DNA of 64,000 bases from Sulfurimonas sp. (GCF_026196735.1 NZ_JAPHUF010000012.1:310001-374000); one strand, 5' to 3'. Counted from the stretch's first letter, positions 9,769-20,318 are shown. Numbers and translations are program-made. Notes: generated by a model from the letters alone, not told the origin.

Positions 9769-11407
9769 TTATATAACTATTGCTATAGAAAATCTTCATG
9801 TGTTTATAGAAGAAAAATTTGCCGAGGGGTTTAGCTATCTTCTTGATATTACAGCAATTGACTACAGCGAATATATTGAAGCTCAAGAAGAAGAATTTGC
9901 AATCGTATATATAATTCGTCATAAAGATTTTAAACAAATATTAGTGATTAAGAGTTATCTTGCAGCATTGGAAGTTCAGAGTATAACAGATATTTTTAGC
10001 GGCGCTGACTGGCTGGAGAGAGAAGTTTATGATCAGTACGGCATAAAATTTAAAGGTCATAAAAATCTAAGAAGAGTTTTAAACCATTGTGCATTTGTAG
10101 GTCATCCTTTAAGAAAATCATACCCGATTACAAAAGGTCAACTATCTCTTTGTGTAGATGATTTGCAAGATGAGATGAATAACAGACTGCTTGGTAAAAG
10201 CGTAGTATGTAAACTCGAAGATGGCTCATTTAGCGATTGTAGCAAGGATTTGATGTTTTTAAATCTTGGACCCTCGCATCCCGCAAGTCATGGAACAATA
10301 AGAACCTATCTTGCACTTGATGGCGAGACTATTGAAGCTGCGGTAATAGAGATTGGTTATTTGCACCGCGGATTTGAGAAGAGTTGCGAGAATCATACAT
10401 ATAATCAGATTATCCCATATACTGACAGGCTGAATTACTGCTCTGCTATAAGCAACAACATAGCTTTTGCAAAAACTGTTGAGGATATGCTTGGTGTTAC
10501 TCTTCATCCGCGAGGGCAGGCAATAAGAGTTCTTTTGCTTGAACTATCTCGCATAGAGGATCATCTTGTGTGTTTGGCTGCAATATTGGTCGATATGGGT
10601 GCAATGACAAACTACTGGTACATGTACAACCCAAGAGAGACGATTTATGAGCTGCTCTCCAAGCTTACAGGTGCGAGACTAACTAACTCGTATATGAGAA
10701 TCGGCGGTATGACGAATGATTTGCATGAGGAGTTTGAGAGTGACTTAAATAACGCACTTCTCAAAGTAAAAGAGGGCGTAGATGAGACACTTTCGCTAAT
10801 AAAGCACAATAGAATCTTTCATGATAGAACACAAAACATAGGTATCATAACTCCAAAAGATGCCATAAATGCATCCTTGACAGGTCCGAACCTACGGGCT
10901 TCTGGAGTGGCGTACGATATGAGAAAAGATAGTCCATACTATGGTTATGAAAACTACGAATTTGATGTTGCTGTAGGGAGTGTCGGAGATGTATATGATA
11001 GGATTATGGTCCGCTTTGAGGAGATAAAACAAAGCACCAGCATCATAAATCAAGTTATGAAAACTATGCCTGAGGGTGAGATAAATGTTAAAGATGCTTC
11101 GATAGTATTGCCTAATAAAGAGGCTGTCTATACTACAATAGAGGGAGTGATGAATCAGTTCAAGCTTACTTACGAAGGAGTTAAAGTTCCTGCAGGTGAG
11201 TATTATGGCTCTATAGAAGCCACAAACGGAGAGCTGGGTTTTTTCATAGTAAGCGACGGCAGCGGAACACCGTACAAGGTAAAGGTAAAAGCACCGTCTT
11301 TTACGGCCATTTCAGCCTATGCAGACATGATTGAGGGATTTCAGCTTGCTGATGCTGTTTTAACACTTGGAAGTTTAAATATTATAGCAGGGGAGATGGA
11401 TAGATGA
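9761..11407 (+). CDS. nuoCD: NADH dehydrogenase I fused subunits C and D
   Basis: 548 residues in one frame joining NuoC and NuoD. The NuoC part (1-135) has [14 protein letters not shown] and [10 protein letters not shown]. After a linker of about 30 residues the NuoD part starts near residue 165 with [13 protein letters not shown], the quinone-cavity segment containing the conserved His, then [12 protein letters not shown] and [10 protein letters not shown]. The fusion is like that of E. coli NuoCD. It overlaps nuoB by 8 and nuoE by 4 bases. Confidence 0.96.
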   Translation: MSNYITIAIENLHVFIEEKFAEGFSYLLDITAIDYSEYIEAQEEEFAIVYIIRHKDFKQILVIKSYLAALEVQSITDIFSGADWLEREVYDQYGIKFKGHKNLRRVLNHCAFVGHPLRKSYPITKGQLSLCVDDLQDEMNNRLLGKSVVCKLEDGSFSDCSKDLMFLNLGPSHPASHGTIRTYLALDGETIEAAVIEIGYLHRGFEKSCENHTYNQIIPYTDRLNYCSAISNNIAFAKTVEDMLGVTLHPRGQAIRVLLLELSRIEDHLVCLAAILVDMGAMTNYWYMYNPRETIYELLSKLTGARLTNSYMRIGGMTNDLHEEFESDLNNALLKVKEGVDETLSLIKHNRIFHDRTQNIGIITPKDAINASLTGPNLRASGVAYDMRKDSPYYGYENYEFDVAVGSVGDVYDRIMVRFEEIKQSTSIINQVMKTMPEGEINVKDASIVLPNKEAVYTTIEGVMNQFKLTYEGVKVPAGEYYGSIEATNGELGFFIVSDGSGTPYKVKVKAPSFTAISAYADMIEGFQLADAVLTLGSLNIIAGEMDR

Positions 11408-11841
11408 GTTTTTCATTTTCACAAGAAAACAGCATCAAGATAGCTTCTTTGTTAAATAGATATCCCCATAAAAAAGCTCTTATCCTTCCGCTTTTATGGT
11501 TTGCTCAAAAGCAAGAGAGTTATATCAGCGAAGATGCAATAGGGCACATCTCTGAATTTTTAGATGTTCCATATATGCATATCTATAGTGTAGTAACTTT
11601 TTACACTATGTTTAGACTGACAAAGCCTCAAAAAAGAGTTATCGAAGTTTGCGCAACACTCTCATGTGAGTTAAACGGTAGCGAAGATATCAAGGCATAT
11701 CTTGATGAGAATTATAGTAAAGATTTTGAAGTTATTGAAGTTGAGTGTATGGGTGCATGTTCGGGTGCTCCGATGTGCGCTATTGATGGAAAGTATCATG
11801 AAAATCTTACAACTAAGACGATTGATGAGGTCTTAAAATGA
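11404..11841 (+). CDS. nuoE: NADH dehydrogenase I subunit E
   Basis: 145 residues, thioredoxin-like 2Fe-2S subunit of the NADH-oxidising module. The four ligands are present: CATLSC (C-x4-C) and CMGAC (C-x3-C) followed by SGAP. Its presence together with NuoF shows that this complex I has the NADH input module, unlike Campylobacter and Helicobacter, which lack canonical NuoE/NuoF. ATGA overlap with nuoCD. Confidence 0.95.
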   Translation: MSFSFSQENSIKIASLLNRYPHKKALILPLLWFAQKQESYISEDAIGHISEFLDVPYMHIYSVVTFYTMFRLTKPQKRVIEVCATLSCELNGSEDIKAYLDENYSKDFEVIEVECMGACSGAPMCAIDGKYHENLTTKTIDEVLK

Positions 11842-13070
11842 TAACCAAGATTGTCAGCAAAAACTTTGAGATACCAGACTCGCATTTAATTGATGTAGCA
11901 CTTGCAAATGGCCGCTACTCATCACTAAAATCTGTGTTTGAAAAAGAGCCTCAAGAACTGATAGATATCATAAAACAAAGCGGACTTCGCGGTAAAGGCG
12001 GCGGCGGAGCAGCTACTGGAAATAAATGGCAGATAGTAAGTGACTGGGATGGAGTGAAGTATGTTGTCGTTAATGCTGATGAGAGTGAGCCTGGAACATT
12101 TAAAGACAGAAGAATACTCTCGCTTGACCCGCATCTTCTTATAGAGGGGATTATCGCTACATGTTACGCTGTAAGCTCAAACATCTCATATATTTATGTA
12201 AGAGGCGAGTATGAAGAGTTCAGTGATGTTCTTCAGGGCGCAATTGATGAGGCTTATGAGAAAAACTTTTTAGGAGTCGGAGCAAAATACAGGGTCGACA
12301 TAACTATTCATAGAGGTGCGGGAGCTTATATATGTGGCGAAAAATCTGCACTATTAGAGTCTCTAGAGGGTAACCGCGGACACCCAAGGCTCAAACCTCA
12401 CTCGCCTGAGCCAGAGTTTTACTTCAATGAACCGACACTTGTCAACAATGTTGAGACAATAGCTTCAGTTCCCTTTATAATTGAAAACGGCGCAGATGCT
12501 TACAGAGCTTACGGTACTGAAAAATCACCCGGAACACTGCTTTTTGGAATCAGCGGAAATGTAAATAAGCCCGGTGTTTACGAGGCTGAATTTGGCATAA
12601 GTATGCTTGAGTTTATAGAAAAAGTAGGCGGCGGTGTAAAAAAAGGCAAAAAGTTAAAAGCAGTCATCCCCGGCGGTGCCTCAACACCGATACTTCCATA
12701 TGAGATGTTAAAAGATGCAAGACTTGATTATGAAAATCTGAGTGCTCTTGGTTCAGCTTTGGGCACTGGCGGAATGATTGTTTTGGGCGAAGATGCATCA
12801 ATGGTTAAAGCTCTTAAAAATCTTCTGAGATTTTATCACCATGAATCCTGCGGACAGTGTACGCCTTGCCGTGAAGGTACATCGTGGAGCGATAAAATAC
12901 TTGACAGATTTGTTGCAAAAAAAGCCACCACAGAAGATTTAGAGATTTTAAAATCAGTTAGTAACAGTATGAACGGAAAAACTATATGTGTCTTTGCACC
13001 GGCAGCTAGCGGCGTTATTGACGGCTTTTTAAAACATTTTGAAGCTGAGTTTCTGGAGTGCATTGTATGA
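11838..13070 (+). CDS. nuoF: NADH dehydrogenase I subunit F
   Basis: 410 residues; binds NADH, FMN and cluster N3. The FMN/NADH loop reads SGLRGKGGGGAATGNKW, close to but not identical with the usual GRGGAGFPTG form (FP replaced by AA). The acidic ESEPGTFKDR segment, GAGAYICGEKSALLES and the cluster motif CGQCTPCREGTSW are intact. Overlaps nuoE and nuoG by four bases each. Confidence 0.95.
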   Translation: MITKIVSKNFEIPDSHLIDVALANGRYSSLKSVFEKEPQELIDIIKQSGLRGKGGGGAATGNKWQIVSDWDGVKYVVVNADESEPGTFKDRRILSLDPHLLIEGIIATCYAVSSNISYIYVRGEYEEFSDVLQGAIDEAYEKNFLGVGAKYRVDITIHRGAGAYICGEKSALLESLEGNRGHPRLKPHSPEPEFYFNEPTLVNNVETIASVPFIIENGADAYRAYGTEKSPGTLLFGISGNVNKPGVYEAEFGISMLEFIEKVGGGVKKGKKLKAVIPGGASTPILPYEMLKDARLDYENLSALGSALGTGGMIVLGEDASMVKALKNLLRFYHHESCGQCTPCREGTSWSDKILDRFVAKKATTEDLEILKSVSNSMNGKTICVFAPAASGVIDGFLKHFEAEFLECIV

Positions 13071-14410
13071 AAATCTTAATCGACAATGCAGAAGTTGAGT
13101 GCAAAGAGGGAGACCTTTTAATAGAAGTTATGCTAAAAAATGCTCTTGAAATCCCACATTTTTGCTATCAGGAAGATTTGGGTGCTGATGGAAATTGCAG
13201 AATGTGTATGGTTGAGATTAAAGGGCAAAAACGCCCACAAATCGCTTGTAATACTTTTGTAAAAGAAAACCTTGAAGTATCGACAATAAGTGAAAATATA
13301 AAAGAAGTCAAGCGCTCTATTTTAGAGCTTGAACTTTTAAACCATCCTGTTGATTGTGCCATCTGTGACCAGGCGGGAGAGTGTAAACTACAGGATTATT
13401 ATATGGACTTTGGTCTATACGACAGCCATCTAAGCACTCCAAAAACAAAAAAAGGCAAACATATAGACCTTGGCTCAAATGTAATGCTTGACCAAGAGAG
13501 ATGTGTCTTGTGTACGAGATGTGTCAGATTTACTTCAAATATTACAAAGACAAATGAACTTGGAATAATCGGCCGTGGCGACAATTCAAGAGTCGCAGTC
13601 GCACCGGGACATGAACTTAACAATCCGTACGCTATGAATGTAGTCGAGCTGTGTCCAGTCGGTGCACTTACATCTAAAGACTTTAGATTTAAACAGCGTG
13701 TCTGGTTTTTAGATTCTACAAAAAGTATCTGCCATGGATGTTCCCGCGGGTGCAATATCTACATAGATTACAATGAAACAAAATACAGCGCAGAGAAAGT
13801 TCACCGTTTTCGTGCAAGAAGAAACAATAAAATCAATAAGTCGTTTTTATGTGATTATGGAAGACTCAGTTACAAAGAATTAAATGAGAATTTCAACGCA
13901 GATGTATCACATGTCAAAGATTTAAAAGAGTTGTTAAAAGATGAAAAAAAACTAGCTCTTGTATCTCCATCGATGAGTCTGCAACAGCTTCAAGCGGTAA
14001 AGTCTTTTTGCAAAGATAACTCTGTAGAGCTTTTTTCCTTGCCTTACATTGATGAGAATTTTGGTGATGAGTGGCTTAAAACAAACGACATGAGCGCTAA
14101 CTTTAACGGTGTAAAAGAGCTTGGAATAAACTATGATGAAGATGAGTTTGGCGTCTCTTTACAAGAGGCACATGTAGTTATAAATTTTGACCATAAATAT
14201 CTTAAAAACAGAGAATTAAAAAGTAAAAAAGTAGTTCATTTTACAACTTCACATGTAGATAGTGATTATGAACTGATATTTGTTATAGCTGACTTTGCTC
14301 ATGATAGTGGAACCATCATTAACTGTGACGGAATAAGACAAGATTTTTATGCTACAAAATATGAGAGCCAAAATTCGCGTCTTGTTGATATATTGGAGGA
14401 GTTAAAGTGA
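13067..14410 (+). CDS. nuoG: NADH dehydrogenase I subunit G, short form
   Basis: 447 residues from ATG 13067, which forms an ATGA overlap with the nuoF stop and has GGAG 8 bases upstream; an upstream GTG at 13058 is less likely. It holds the ferredoxin-like 2Fe-2S domain (C-x10-C-x2-C), the His/Cys cluster HPVDCAICDQAGEC, the 4Fe-4S set CVLCTRC with VELCPVGAL, and a C-x2-C-x3-C...C set (CHGCSRGC, later LCDYGR) like cluster N7. The molybdopterin-like domain is mostly missing: E. coli NuoG is about twice as long. Confidence 0.93.
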   Translation: MKILIDNAEVECKEGDLLIEVMLKNALEIPHFCYQEDLGADGNCRMCMVEIKGQKRPQIACNTFVKENLEVSTISENIKEVKRSILELELLNHPVDCAICDQAGECKLQDYYMDFGLYDSHLSTPKTKKGKHIDLGSNVMLDQERCVLCTRCVRFTSNITKTNELGIIGRGDNSRVAVAPGHELNNPYAMNVVELCPVGALTSKDFRFKQRVWFLDSTKSICHGCSRGCNIYIDYNETKYSAEKVHRFRARRNNKINKSFLCDYGRLSYKELNENFNADVSHVKDLKELLKDEKKLALVSPSMSLQQLQAVKSFCKDNSVELFSLPYIDENFGDEWLKTNDMSANFNGVKELGINYDEDEFGVSLQEAHVVINFDHKYLKNRELKSKKVVHFTTSHVDSDYELIFVIADFAHDSGTIINCDGIRQDFYATKYESQNSRLVDILEELK

Positions 14411-15672
14411 ACACATTTTTGATTCTTCTTCCTCTAATGATGACTATGCTTTACTCTCTTGCTACAGTTCCTATTTTGGTGTGGATGGAGAGACGAATTG
14501 CCGCATTTATTCAAGATAGAGTCGGTCCAAACAGATGTAATATAGGCGGAATCAGACTAGGCGGAATCATTCAGTCAATTGCAGATATGATGAAGCTGGT
14601 TTTTAAAGAGGAGTTTCTACCATCACATATCAAAAATAAACTCTACTATTTGATAGCTCCAAGTATAGCTTTTGTGAGTGCTTTTTTGACTTTTATGGTC
14701 ATACCGTACGCCGATAACATAACTCTCAATGGAGAGACTTACCATATGCAGGCATTGCCGACAGAGTTAGGTGTGTTGTGGTTTTTGGCTTTTGCAGGTC
14801 TTGGTGTTTACGGCATTATTCTCGGGGGCTGGGCTAGTCATAGCAAGTTTGCGATACTCGGCTCCATGAGAGCAACTGCTCAAGTTATCAGTTATGAGGT
14901 TGCCATGGGTTTAGCTCTTGTCTCAATGTTGATAACTTACGGGACAATAAACCTCAATGAGATGGTGAGTTACCAGACACAAAGCTTTTTCATCATACCT
15001 GCATGGGGCGCTATTATTCAGCCTCTTGCGACAATTATCTTTATTGTGACTGCATTTGCGGAGACTAATCGTGCACCTTTTGATGCGGCTGAGAGTGAGA
15101 GTGAGATTGTCGCTGGTTATCATACTGAGTATGGGGCTATGAAGTTTGGTCTATTTTTTGTGGCTGAGTATATTGCAATGGCTGCATCGGGAGCTTTAAT
15201 AGTTACTATCTTTTTTGGCGGTTATCAGCTTCCGTATTTGAGTACAAGTGATTTGATAAATCATTTTGAGACTATTCTTTGGGGAGTGATTATATTTGCT
15301 GTTTTAACATCAATACTTTTTTTAAGATGGATGAATAAAAACAGCAGATTTGAGTTTTCATCAAACAATGAGACAAAGATTTACACTACGCTTATTATCG
15401 GATTTACATTTTTTGCAACCATAGTTATGGCTTATTATGCTTTTGGATTTGGTGAGACTCACGAGGTCGGTGTAATGATTTTACAGTTTGTTGTCTTTAC
15501 AGTAAAGCTTTTTGTTTTGCACTTTGTTTTCATTTGGGTGAGATGGACTCTTCCGCGCTTTAGGTATGATCAGACTCAAAAGCTTGGATGGAATATCTTG
15601 CTTCCTCTCTCTTTGGCAAATATATTTATAACAGCTATAGTTGTAGTTATTGGAGTTAATTATGGGAATTAA
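14407..15672 (+). CDS. nuoH: NADH dehydrogenase I subunit H, extended
   Basis: 421 residues, about 95 longer than E. coli NuoH. It builds the quinone channel next to NuoB/NuoD. Conserved pieces: VWMERRIAAFIQDRVGPNR near the start, ETNRAPFDAAESESEIVAGYHTEY in the middle (split here for reading: ETNRAPFDAAE, then SESEIVAGYH), and LPRFRYDQ near the end. Between the FFGGYQLP segment and the last helices lie about 80 residues with two additional hydrophobic segments, an insertion rather than a tail. Overlaps nuoG and nuoI. Confidence 0.94.
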   Translation: MNTFLILLPLMMTMLYSLATVPILVWMERRIAAFIQDRVGPNRCNIGGIRLGGIIQSIADMMKLVFKEEFLPSHIKNKLYYLIAPSIAFVSAFLTFMVIPYADNITLNGETYHMQALPTELGVLWFLAFAGLGVYGIILGGWASHSKFAILGSMRATAQVISYEVAMGLALVSMLITYGTINLNEMVSYQTQSFFIIPAWGAIIQPLATIIFIVTAFAETNRAPFDAAESESEIVAGYHTEYGAMKFGLFFVAEYIAMAASGALIVTIFFGGYQLPYLSTSDLINHFETILWGVIIFAVLTSILFLRWMNKNSRFEFSSNNETKIYTTLIIGFTFFATIVMAYYAFGFGETHEVGVMILQFVVFTVKLFVLHFVFIWVRWTLPRFRYDQTQKLGWNILLPLSLANIFITAIVVVIGVNYGN

Positions 15673-16180
15673 AGTAGTACATCGTCACGGAAACACCTTT
15701 AAAGAAAAGATGTACATAAGTGCCATATTCTCAGGTATGAAAACTACTTTGAAGCACTTTTCTACAAACTTAAAAGATGCTACGCAGATTCCTACAGTAT
15801 GTTATCCTGATGAAAAACCGACTGACATAACACCGCGTTACAGAGGCGTTCATAGATTAACACATAGAAAAGAAGATAACTCCATAGCCTGTGTTGCCTG
15901 TTTTATGTGTGCAACTGCCTGTCCATCCAACTGTATAGATATAGTTGCTATGGCAAGAGAGGACGGCTTGGATGAGAAGATGCCTAAAGTGTTTAACATT
16001 GACTTGCTTGAGTGTGTATTTTGCGGCTACTGCGTGGAAGCCTGCCCTTGCGACGCCATAAGAATGGACAGCGGAATTTACTCTGTAGTTGGTGAGACAA
16101 GAGAAGAGTTTATCTACGATAAAGAGAAGTTGCTCTCTATAAAAGGAATTTCAAAAGAGGAGTACAGTCTTGCAAAATGA
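15662..16180 (+). CDS. nuoI: NADH dehydrogenase I subunit I
   Basis: 172 residues from ATG 15662 (GGAG at 15652-15655); an in-frame TTG at 15650 is less likely. Two 4Fe-4S motifs carry clusters N6a and N6b: CVACFMCATACPSNC and CVFCGYCVEACPCDAI. The subunit relays electrons from NuoG to NuoB. It overlaps nuoH by 11 bases and nuoJ by 11. Confidence 0.96.
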   Translation: MGIKVVHRHGNTFKEKMYISAIFSGMKTTLKHFSTNLKDATQIPTVCYPDEKPTDITPRYRGVHRLTHRKEDNSIACVACFMCATACPSNCIDIVAMAREDGLDEKMPKVFNIDLLECVFCGYCVEACPCDAIRMDSGIYSVVGETREEFIYDKEKLLSIKGISKEEYSLAK

Positions 16181-16670
16181 GATTATTTTTGCCATATTGG
16201 CACTTCTTACTATAGTGAGTTCAATTGTTATGATAAGTGCTCACAGACCTATAGATTCTGCACTTGCATTTATAGTTGCTTTGATCTGTATAGCTGCACT
16301 TTTTGGGCTTGTAAACGCCACATTTATGTTTGTCGTGCAGATAATAATCTATGCAGGTGCAATTTTATCGTTGATTTTATTTATCATTATGTTTTTAAAT
16401 ATAAAAGACGAAAACCTGCCTGATGAGAAAAATAAAAACTGGTGGCTTCTTGGAACATCGTTTATTGTAGCGCCGTTTGGGCTTATTTTGATTGATTTGA
16501 TTATAAGAAGTGACATAACTATAAATAGAGTGCCCGCTGAAGGATTTGGAAACATAAAAGATGTCGGTCTGACCCTCTTTAGTAAGTGGGTACTTCCTTT
16601 TGAGCTTGTCTCAATTTTACTGCTTGTTGCACTTGTAGGTGCAGTCACCTTAGCAAAGAGGGAGAGTTGA
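16170..16670 (+). CDS. nuoJ: NADH dehydrogenase I subunit J
   Basis: 166 residues, five membrane helices including the VVQIIIYAGAILSLILF helix that carries the pi-bulge in structurally known complexes. The start is TTG 16170 with AGAGGAG just upstream; no ATG is available in this frame before the first helix. Stop and nuoK start share one base. Confidence 0.92.
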   Translation: MQNEIIFAILALLTIVSSIVMISAHRPIDSALAFIVALICIAALFGLVNATFMFVVQIIIYAGAILSLILFIIMFLNIKDENLPDEKNKNWWLLGTSFIVAPFGLILIDLIIRSDITINRVPAEGFGNIKDVGLTLFSKWVLPFELVSILLLVALVGAVTLAKRES

Positions 16671-16972
16671 TGCTGCAAGAGTACATGATACTCTCTATTA
16701 TACTTTTTTGTATCGGGGTGGTTGGACTTATCAGCAGAAGAAACATTATTGTTATCTACATGTCAATTGAATTGCTTTTAAATGCCGTGAACCTGTCTTT
16801 AGTGGCAATAAGTGCAGATATGGCTGATGCTTCTGCTCAAGTTATGTCCATTATCATTATTGCTATTGCGGCATCTGAAGCGGCTCTTTTTATGTCTTTG
16901 TTCGTCGTTTTATTTAAAAAGAAGAGCTCACTTGATGCAAATATATTTGACATGTTGGGAAGTAAAAGATGA
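16670..16972 (+). CDS. nuoK: NADH dehydrogenase I subunit K
   Basis: 100 residues, three membrane helices, with the two buried glutamates of NuoK visible in SIELLLNAVNL and IAASEAALFMSL, which belong to the proton path. ATG 16670 overlaps the nuoJ TGA and follows GGAGAG; the TTG three bases earlier is an unlikely start. Confidence 0.95.
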   Translation: MLQEYMILSIILFCIGVVGLISRRNIIVIYMSIELLLNAVNLSLVAISADMADASAQVMSIIIIAIAASEAALFMSLFVVLFKKKSSLDANIFDMLGSKR

Positions 16973-18846
16973 GCGACTCGCTAATTTTAAATATTTTACT
17001 TCTCTCGCCGCTGCTGAGCGCAACACTTATATTTTTACTTAATATTTCCATTTCGGGAGTAAAGCAGTACATATATACATCTTTAGCCTTGGCAGGCTCA
17101 GGCATCAGCGCACTATTAGCACTTTATCTCAGTTATTTTAGCTACTTTGAAAATCAAGTTTTTACCTCCCACCTTTTTACATGGTTGAGTATTGAGGATT
17201 TTATTGTCGAAGTCGCACTTAAAGCTGATGCTCTTAGCTCTTTTATGATTTTGTTTATTGCACCGGTGAGTTTTTTAATACATGTATATGCTAGCGGATA
17301 TATGAACAAAGACAAAAGCTACGGGCGCTTTTTTGCCTATTTTAATCTTTTTATATTTTTCATGTTCTTGTTGGTTTTAGCTGACAATCCTATCATTATG
17401 TTTATAGGATGGGAGGGAGTAGGTCTTACTTCTTATGCTTTGATTGGCTTTTATTTTGAGGATATTAAAAATACATATGCCGGAAATAAAGCTTTTATAG
17501 CAAACAGAGTAGGGGATTTTGGATTTTTAAGTGCTCTGATGCTTCTGTTTTTAGAGATTGGAAGCGGAGGCATGTCGTTTGATGCAATTCTCTCAAACAT
17601 TGGACAGATTGAAGCTCCTATGCTTAGTCTGATTGCATTTTTGCTTTTTGTCGGTGCTATGGGAAAATCTGCCCAAATTCCTTTGTTTGTCTGGTTGCCG
17701 GACGCGATGGCTGGACCGACACCGGTTTCAGCTTTGATACATGCAGCTACGATGGTAACAGCCGGTGTCTATATGGTCGCAAGATTCGCACCGCTTTATA
17801 ATCTCACATTTGATGTGTCGCTCTTTATAGCTTACATTGGAGCCTTTTCTGCATTGTTTGCCGCCATAGTTGCAACCAGACAGTTTGATATCAAGAAGAT
17901 TCTTGCATACTCGACAATGAGCCAGCTTGGATTTATGTTTATGGCTTTAGGTGTAGGAGCTTATTCGACTGCGCTCTTTCATATGTTTACACATGCCTTT
18001 TTTAAAGCACTTTTATTTATGGGGGCTGGCGCGATTATAGTGGCCTTTCATCATAAGCAGGATATACGAGAACTTCGCGGTATAAAAGAGAGTATGCCGG
18101 CTCTATTTGTCATGATACTAATAGCGACTTTGACCATCAGTGCCATTCCTCCGCTCTCGGCATTTTTCTCTAAAGATGCAATCATGAGTGCACTCTACGC
18201 AAGCGGACATGCACCGCTGTTCTTGATGGCTTTTACTGCTTCACTTTTGACGGTGTTTTATATGTTCAGATTGGTGTTTGTAGTTTTTTACTCAAATACT
18301 AAGCAGGTTGGCGAAGCAAACAGTAAATCTATGCTTTATCCTATGACTGTTTTAACTATATTCTCCATATTTGCAGGGTTGTTAAATATGCCTGAGATTT
18401 TTGGCGGAAATCTCAACATGTCAAACTGGTTGGATATTGCAGACAAGAAGTTTATTGTCACGCACTTTGATGAACTTATGTTGATGTCGATTAATACCTT
18501 GGCTATTATTGGAGTGATATTTTATACATACAAAAGATATGCATACACTAACACTATAGACAAAGAGAGTGAACACACTTTAGTCGCAAACAAATTTTAT
18601 ATTGATGAGATATACAGTGCGGTTGTAGTGAAACCTCTGTATGCACTCTCAATTTTATTTGATAAACACATCAGCAATAATTTAATAGATAATACAATTC
18701 ACAATTTAGCACTATACTATGAAAAACTTGGGCTACTCTTCTCTGGTTTTGAAAACGGCAATGTAAGAAACTACGCACTCTACATGTTAGTTGGGGCAGT
18801 CTCTGGCTTTATCTATCTGTATGTCTTGTTGAGGGCTGCATTATGA
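16969..18846 (+). CDS. nuoL: NADH dehydrogenase I subunit L
   Basis: 625 residues, antiporter-like proton-pumping subunit with about 16 helices and the long lateral helix at the C-terminus. Signature pieces: FIGWEGVGLTSYALIGFY, the lysine/proline helix LPDAMAGPTPVSALIHAATM and AYSTMSQLGFMFMALG. ATGA overlap with nuoK and nuoM. Confidence 0.97.
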   Translation: MSDSLILNILLLSPLLSATLIFLLNISISGVKQYIYTSLALAGSGISALLALYLSYFSYFENQVFTSHLFTWLSIEDFIVEVALKADALSSFMILFIAPVSFLIHVYASGYMNKDKSYGRFFAYFNLFIFFMFLLVLADNPIIMFIGWEGVGLTSYALIGFYFEDIKNTYAGNKAFIANRVGDFGFLSALMLLFLEIGSGGMSFDAILSNIGQIEAPMLSLIAFLLFVGAMGKSAQIPLFVWLPDAMAGPTPVSALIHAATMVTAGVYMVARFAPLYNLTFDVSLFIAYIGAFSALFAAIVATRQFDIKKILAYSTMSQLGFMFMALGVGAYSTALFHMFTHAFFKALLFMGAGAIIVAFHHKQDIRELRGIKESMPALFVMILIATLTISAIPPLSAFFSKDAIMSALYASGHAPLFLMAFTASLLTVFYMFRLVFVVFYSNTKQVGEANSKSMLYPMTVLTIFSIFAGLLNMPEIFGGNLNMSNWLDIADKKFIVTHFDELMLMSINTLAIIGVIFYTYKRYAYTNTIDKESEHTLVANKFYIDEIYSAVVVKPLYALSILFDKHISNNLIDNTIHNLALYYEKLGLLFSGFENGNVRNYALYMLVGAVSGFIYLYVLLRAAL

Positions 18847-20318
18847 GTACTTTAAGTATATTGATATTTTTGCCAATTATAGCCGCAATATTTTTGTTTT
18901 TTGTCAGAATTAATATTCAAATTGTAAAAGTTATTTATATGTTGGTAACATCAATTATTTTGTATGTTTCACTAAAGCTTTATGTTGATTTTGACCCAAA
19001 TGCTCCTATGCAGTTTGTGGAGTATAAAGTTTGGATATATGAGTATGGGATTAATTATTTTGTCGGAGTTGACGGGGTGTCACTCGGTATTGTTATGATG
19101 AATGCTATTTTGATGCCGCTTGTTGCCGTTGCTCTGTATAAACAAAGAGATAAACATGGCTACTGGATTCACCTTCTTTTTGTTCAGGGCGGTATTATGG
19201 GGGCTGTTTTATCCCTTGATTTGATGCTCTTTTATCTTTTTTGGGAAGTCATGCTGCTGCCGATATTTTTTATGATTGGTCTTTTTGGATTTGGCAGAAA
19301 AAACTTTGTTACTATGAAGTTTAACATGTACACAATCCTAGGTTCGCTTATGATGCTTATATCTATACTCTATATAGCAGTGCAGTACAAAGAGCAGTTT
19401 GGTGTATACTCTTTTTCACTTTATGACCTTAAAAATATAACTCTCTCATCAACCCAGTCAATCCTTGTGTTTAGTGGATTTATGCTTGCTTTTGCCATAA
19501 AAATTCCTATTTTCCCTTTTCATACATGGCTAAGTGAGACTTACAGAAGCGCACCAACAGGTGCAGTTATCGTGATGTCGGCTTTGATGGCAAAACTTGG
19601 TACTTATGCTATTTGGAGATTTTTATTTACGCTCTTTAATGAAACTTCTCATGCCGTGGCACCATATTTTATCGGGCTTGGTCTATTTGGTCTTATATTC
19701 TTTGGTATCTCTGCTATGAATCAAACGCATTTAAAAAAGATGTTTGCTCTCTCCTCAGCTTCTCATCTCTCTTTAATCGTAGTAGGATTTTTTATATATG
19801 ATGTTTATGGTCTTGTCGGCTCATCCTACCTGATGGTAGCTCATGCTATATCTTCAGCTGCACTGTTTTTGATGGTAGGTATGCTCTTTGAGCGAACTAA
19901 GACTCACTATATTGCCTCGCTTGGCGGAATTGCAAAAGTTGCTCCAAGATTTGCGCTGTTTTTTGCATTTTTTGCTCTGAGTATTGTCGGAGTTCCATTA
20001 ACAGCAGGTTTTGTGGCTGAGGTGCTTATAATCCTTGGAGCATTTAATTACAATATATACATTGGTTTTATAACTGCTACTACGATTTTAATCGCGATGC
20101 TGTTTATGTTTAAAATGATAAGCAAGGTTCTTTTTGGAGAGCCAAATGAAGTGACTAAAAATTTTCAAGACCTTCGTTTGCATGAACTTTTTGCACTTGT
20201 TCCGCTAGCATTGCTGGTGTTAGCAATGGGAATCTTCCCAAATTATTTTATAAAAAATATTGAGCCTACAGCACAGTTTTATATACTCGAAAAAGAGGTG
20301 CCAAAAAATGACAAATGA
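18843..20318 (+). CDS. nuoM: NADH dehydrogenase I subunit M
   Basis: 491 residues, antiporter-like proton-pumping subunit. YLFWEVMLLPIFFMIG, FHTWLSETYRSAPTGAVIV (with the key Lys in the following helix) and ALSSASHLSLIVVG are conserved features. Overlaps nuoL by 4 bases and nuoN by 11. Confidence 0.97.
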   Translation: MSTLSILIFLPIIAAIFLFFVRINIQIVKVIYMLVTSIILYVSLKLYVDFDPNAPMQFVEYKVWIYEYGINYFVGVDGVSLGIVMMNAILMPLVAVALYKQRDKHGYWIHLLFVQGGIMGAVLSLDLMLFYLFWEVMLLPIFFMIGLFGFGRKNFVTMKFNMYTILGSLMMLISILYIAVQYKEQFGVYSFSLYDLKNITLSSTQSILVFSGFMLAFAIKIPIFPFHTWLSETYRSAPTGAVIVMSALMAKLGTYAIWRFLFTLFNETSHAVAPYFIGLGLFGLIFFGISAMNQTHLKKMFALSSASHLSLIVVGFFIYDVYGLVGSSYLMVAHAISSAALFLMVGMLFERTKTHYIASLGGIAKVAPRFALFFAFFALSIVGVPLTAGFVAEVLIILGAFNYNIYIGFITATTILIAMLFMFKMISKVLFGEPNEVTKNFQDLRLHELFALVPLALLVLAMGIFPNYFIKNIEPTAQFYILEKEVPKNDK

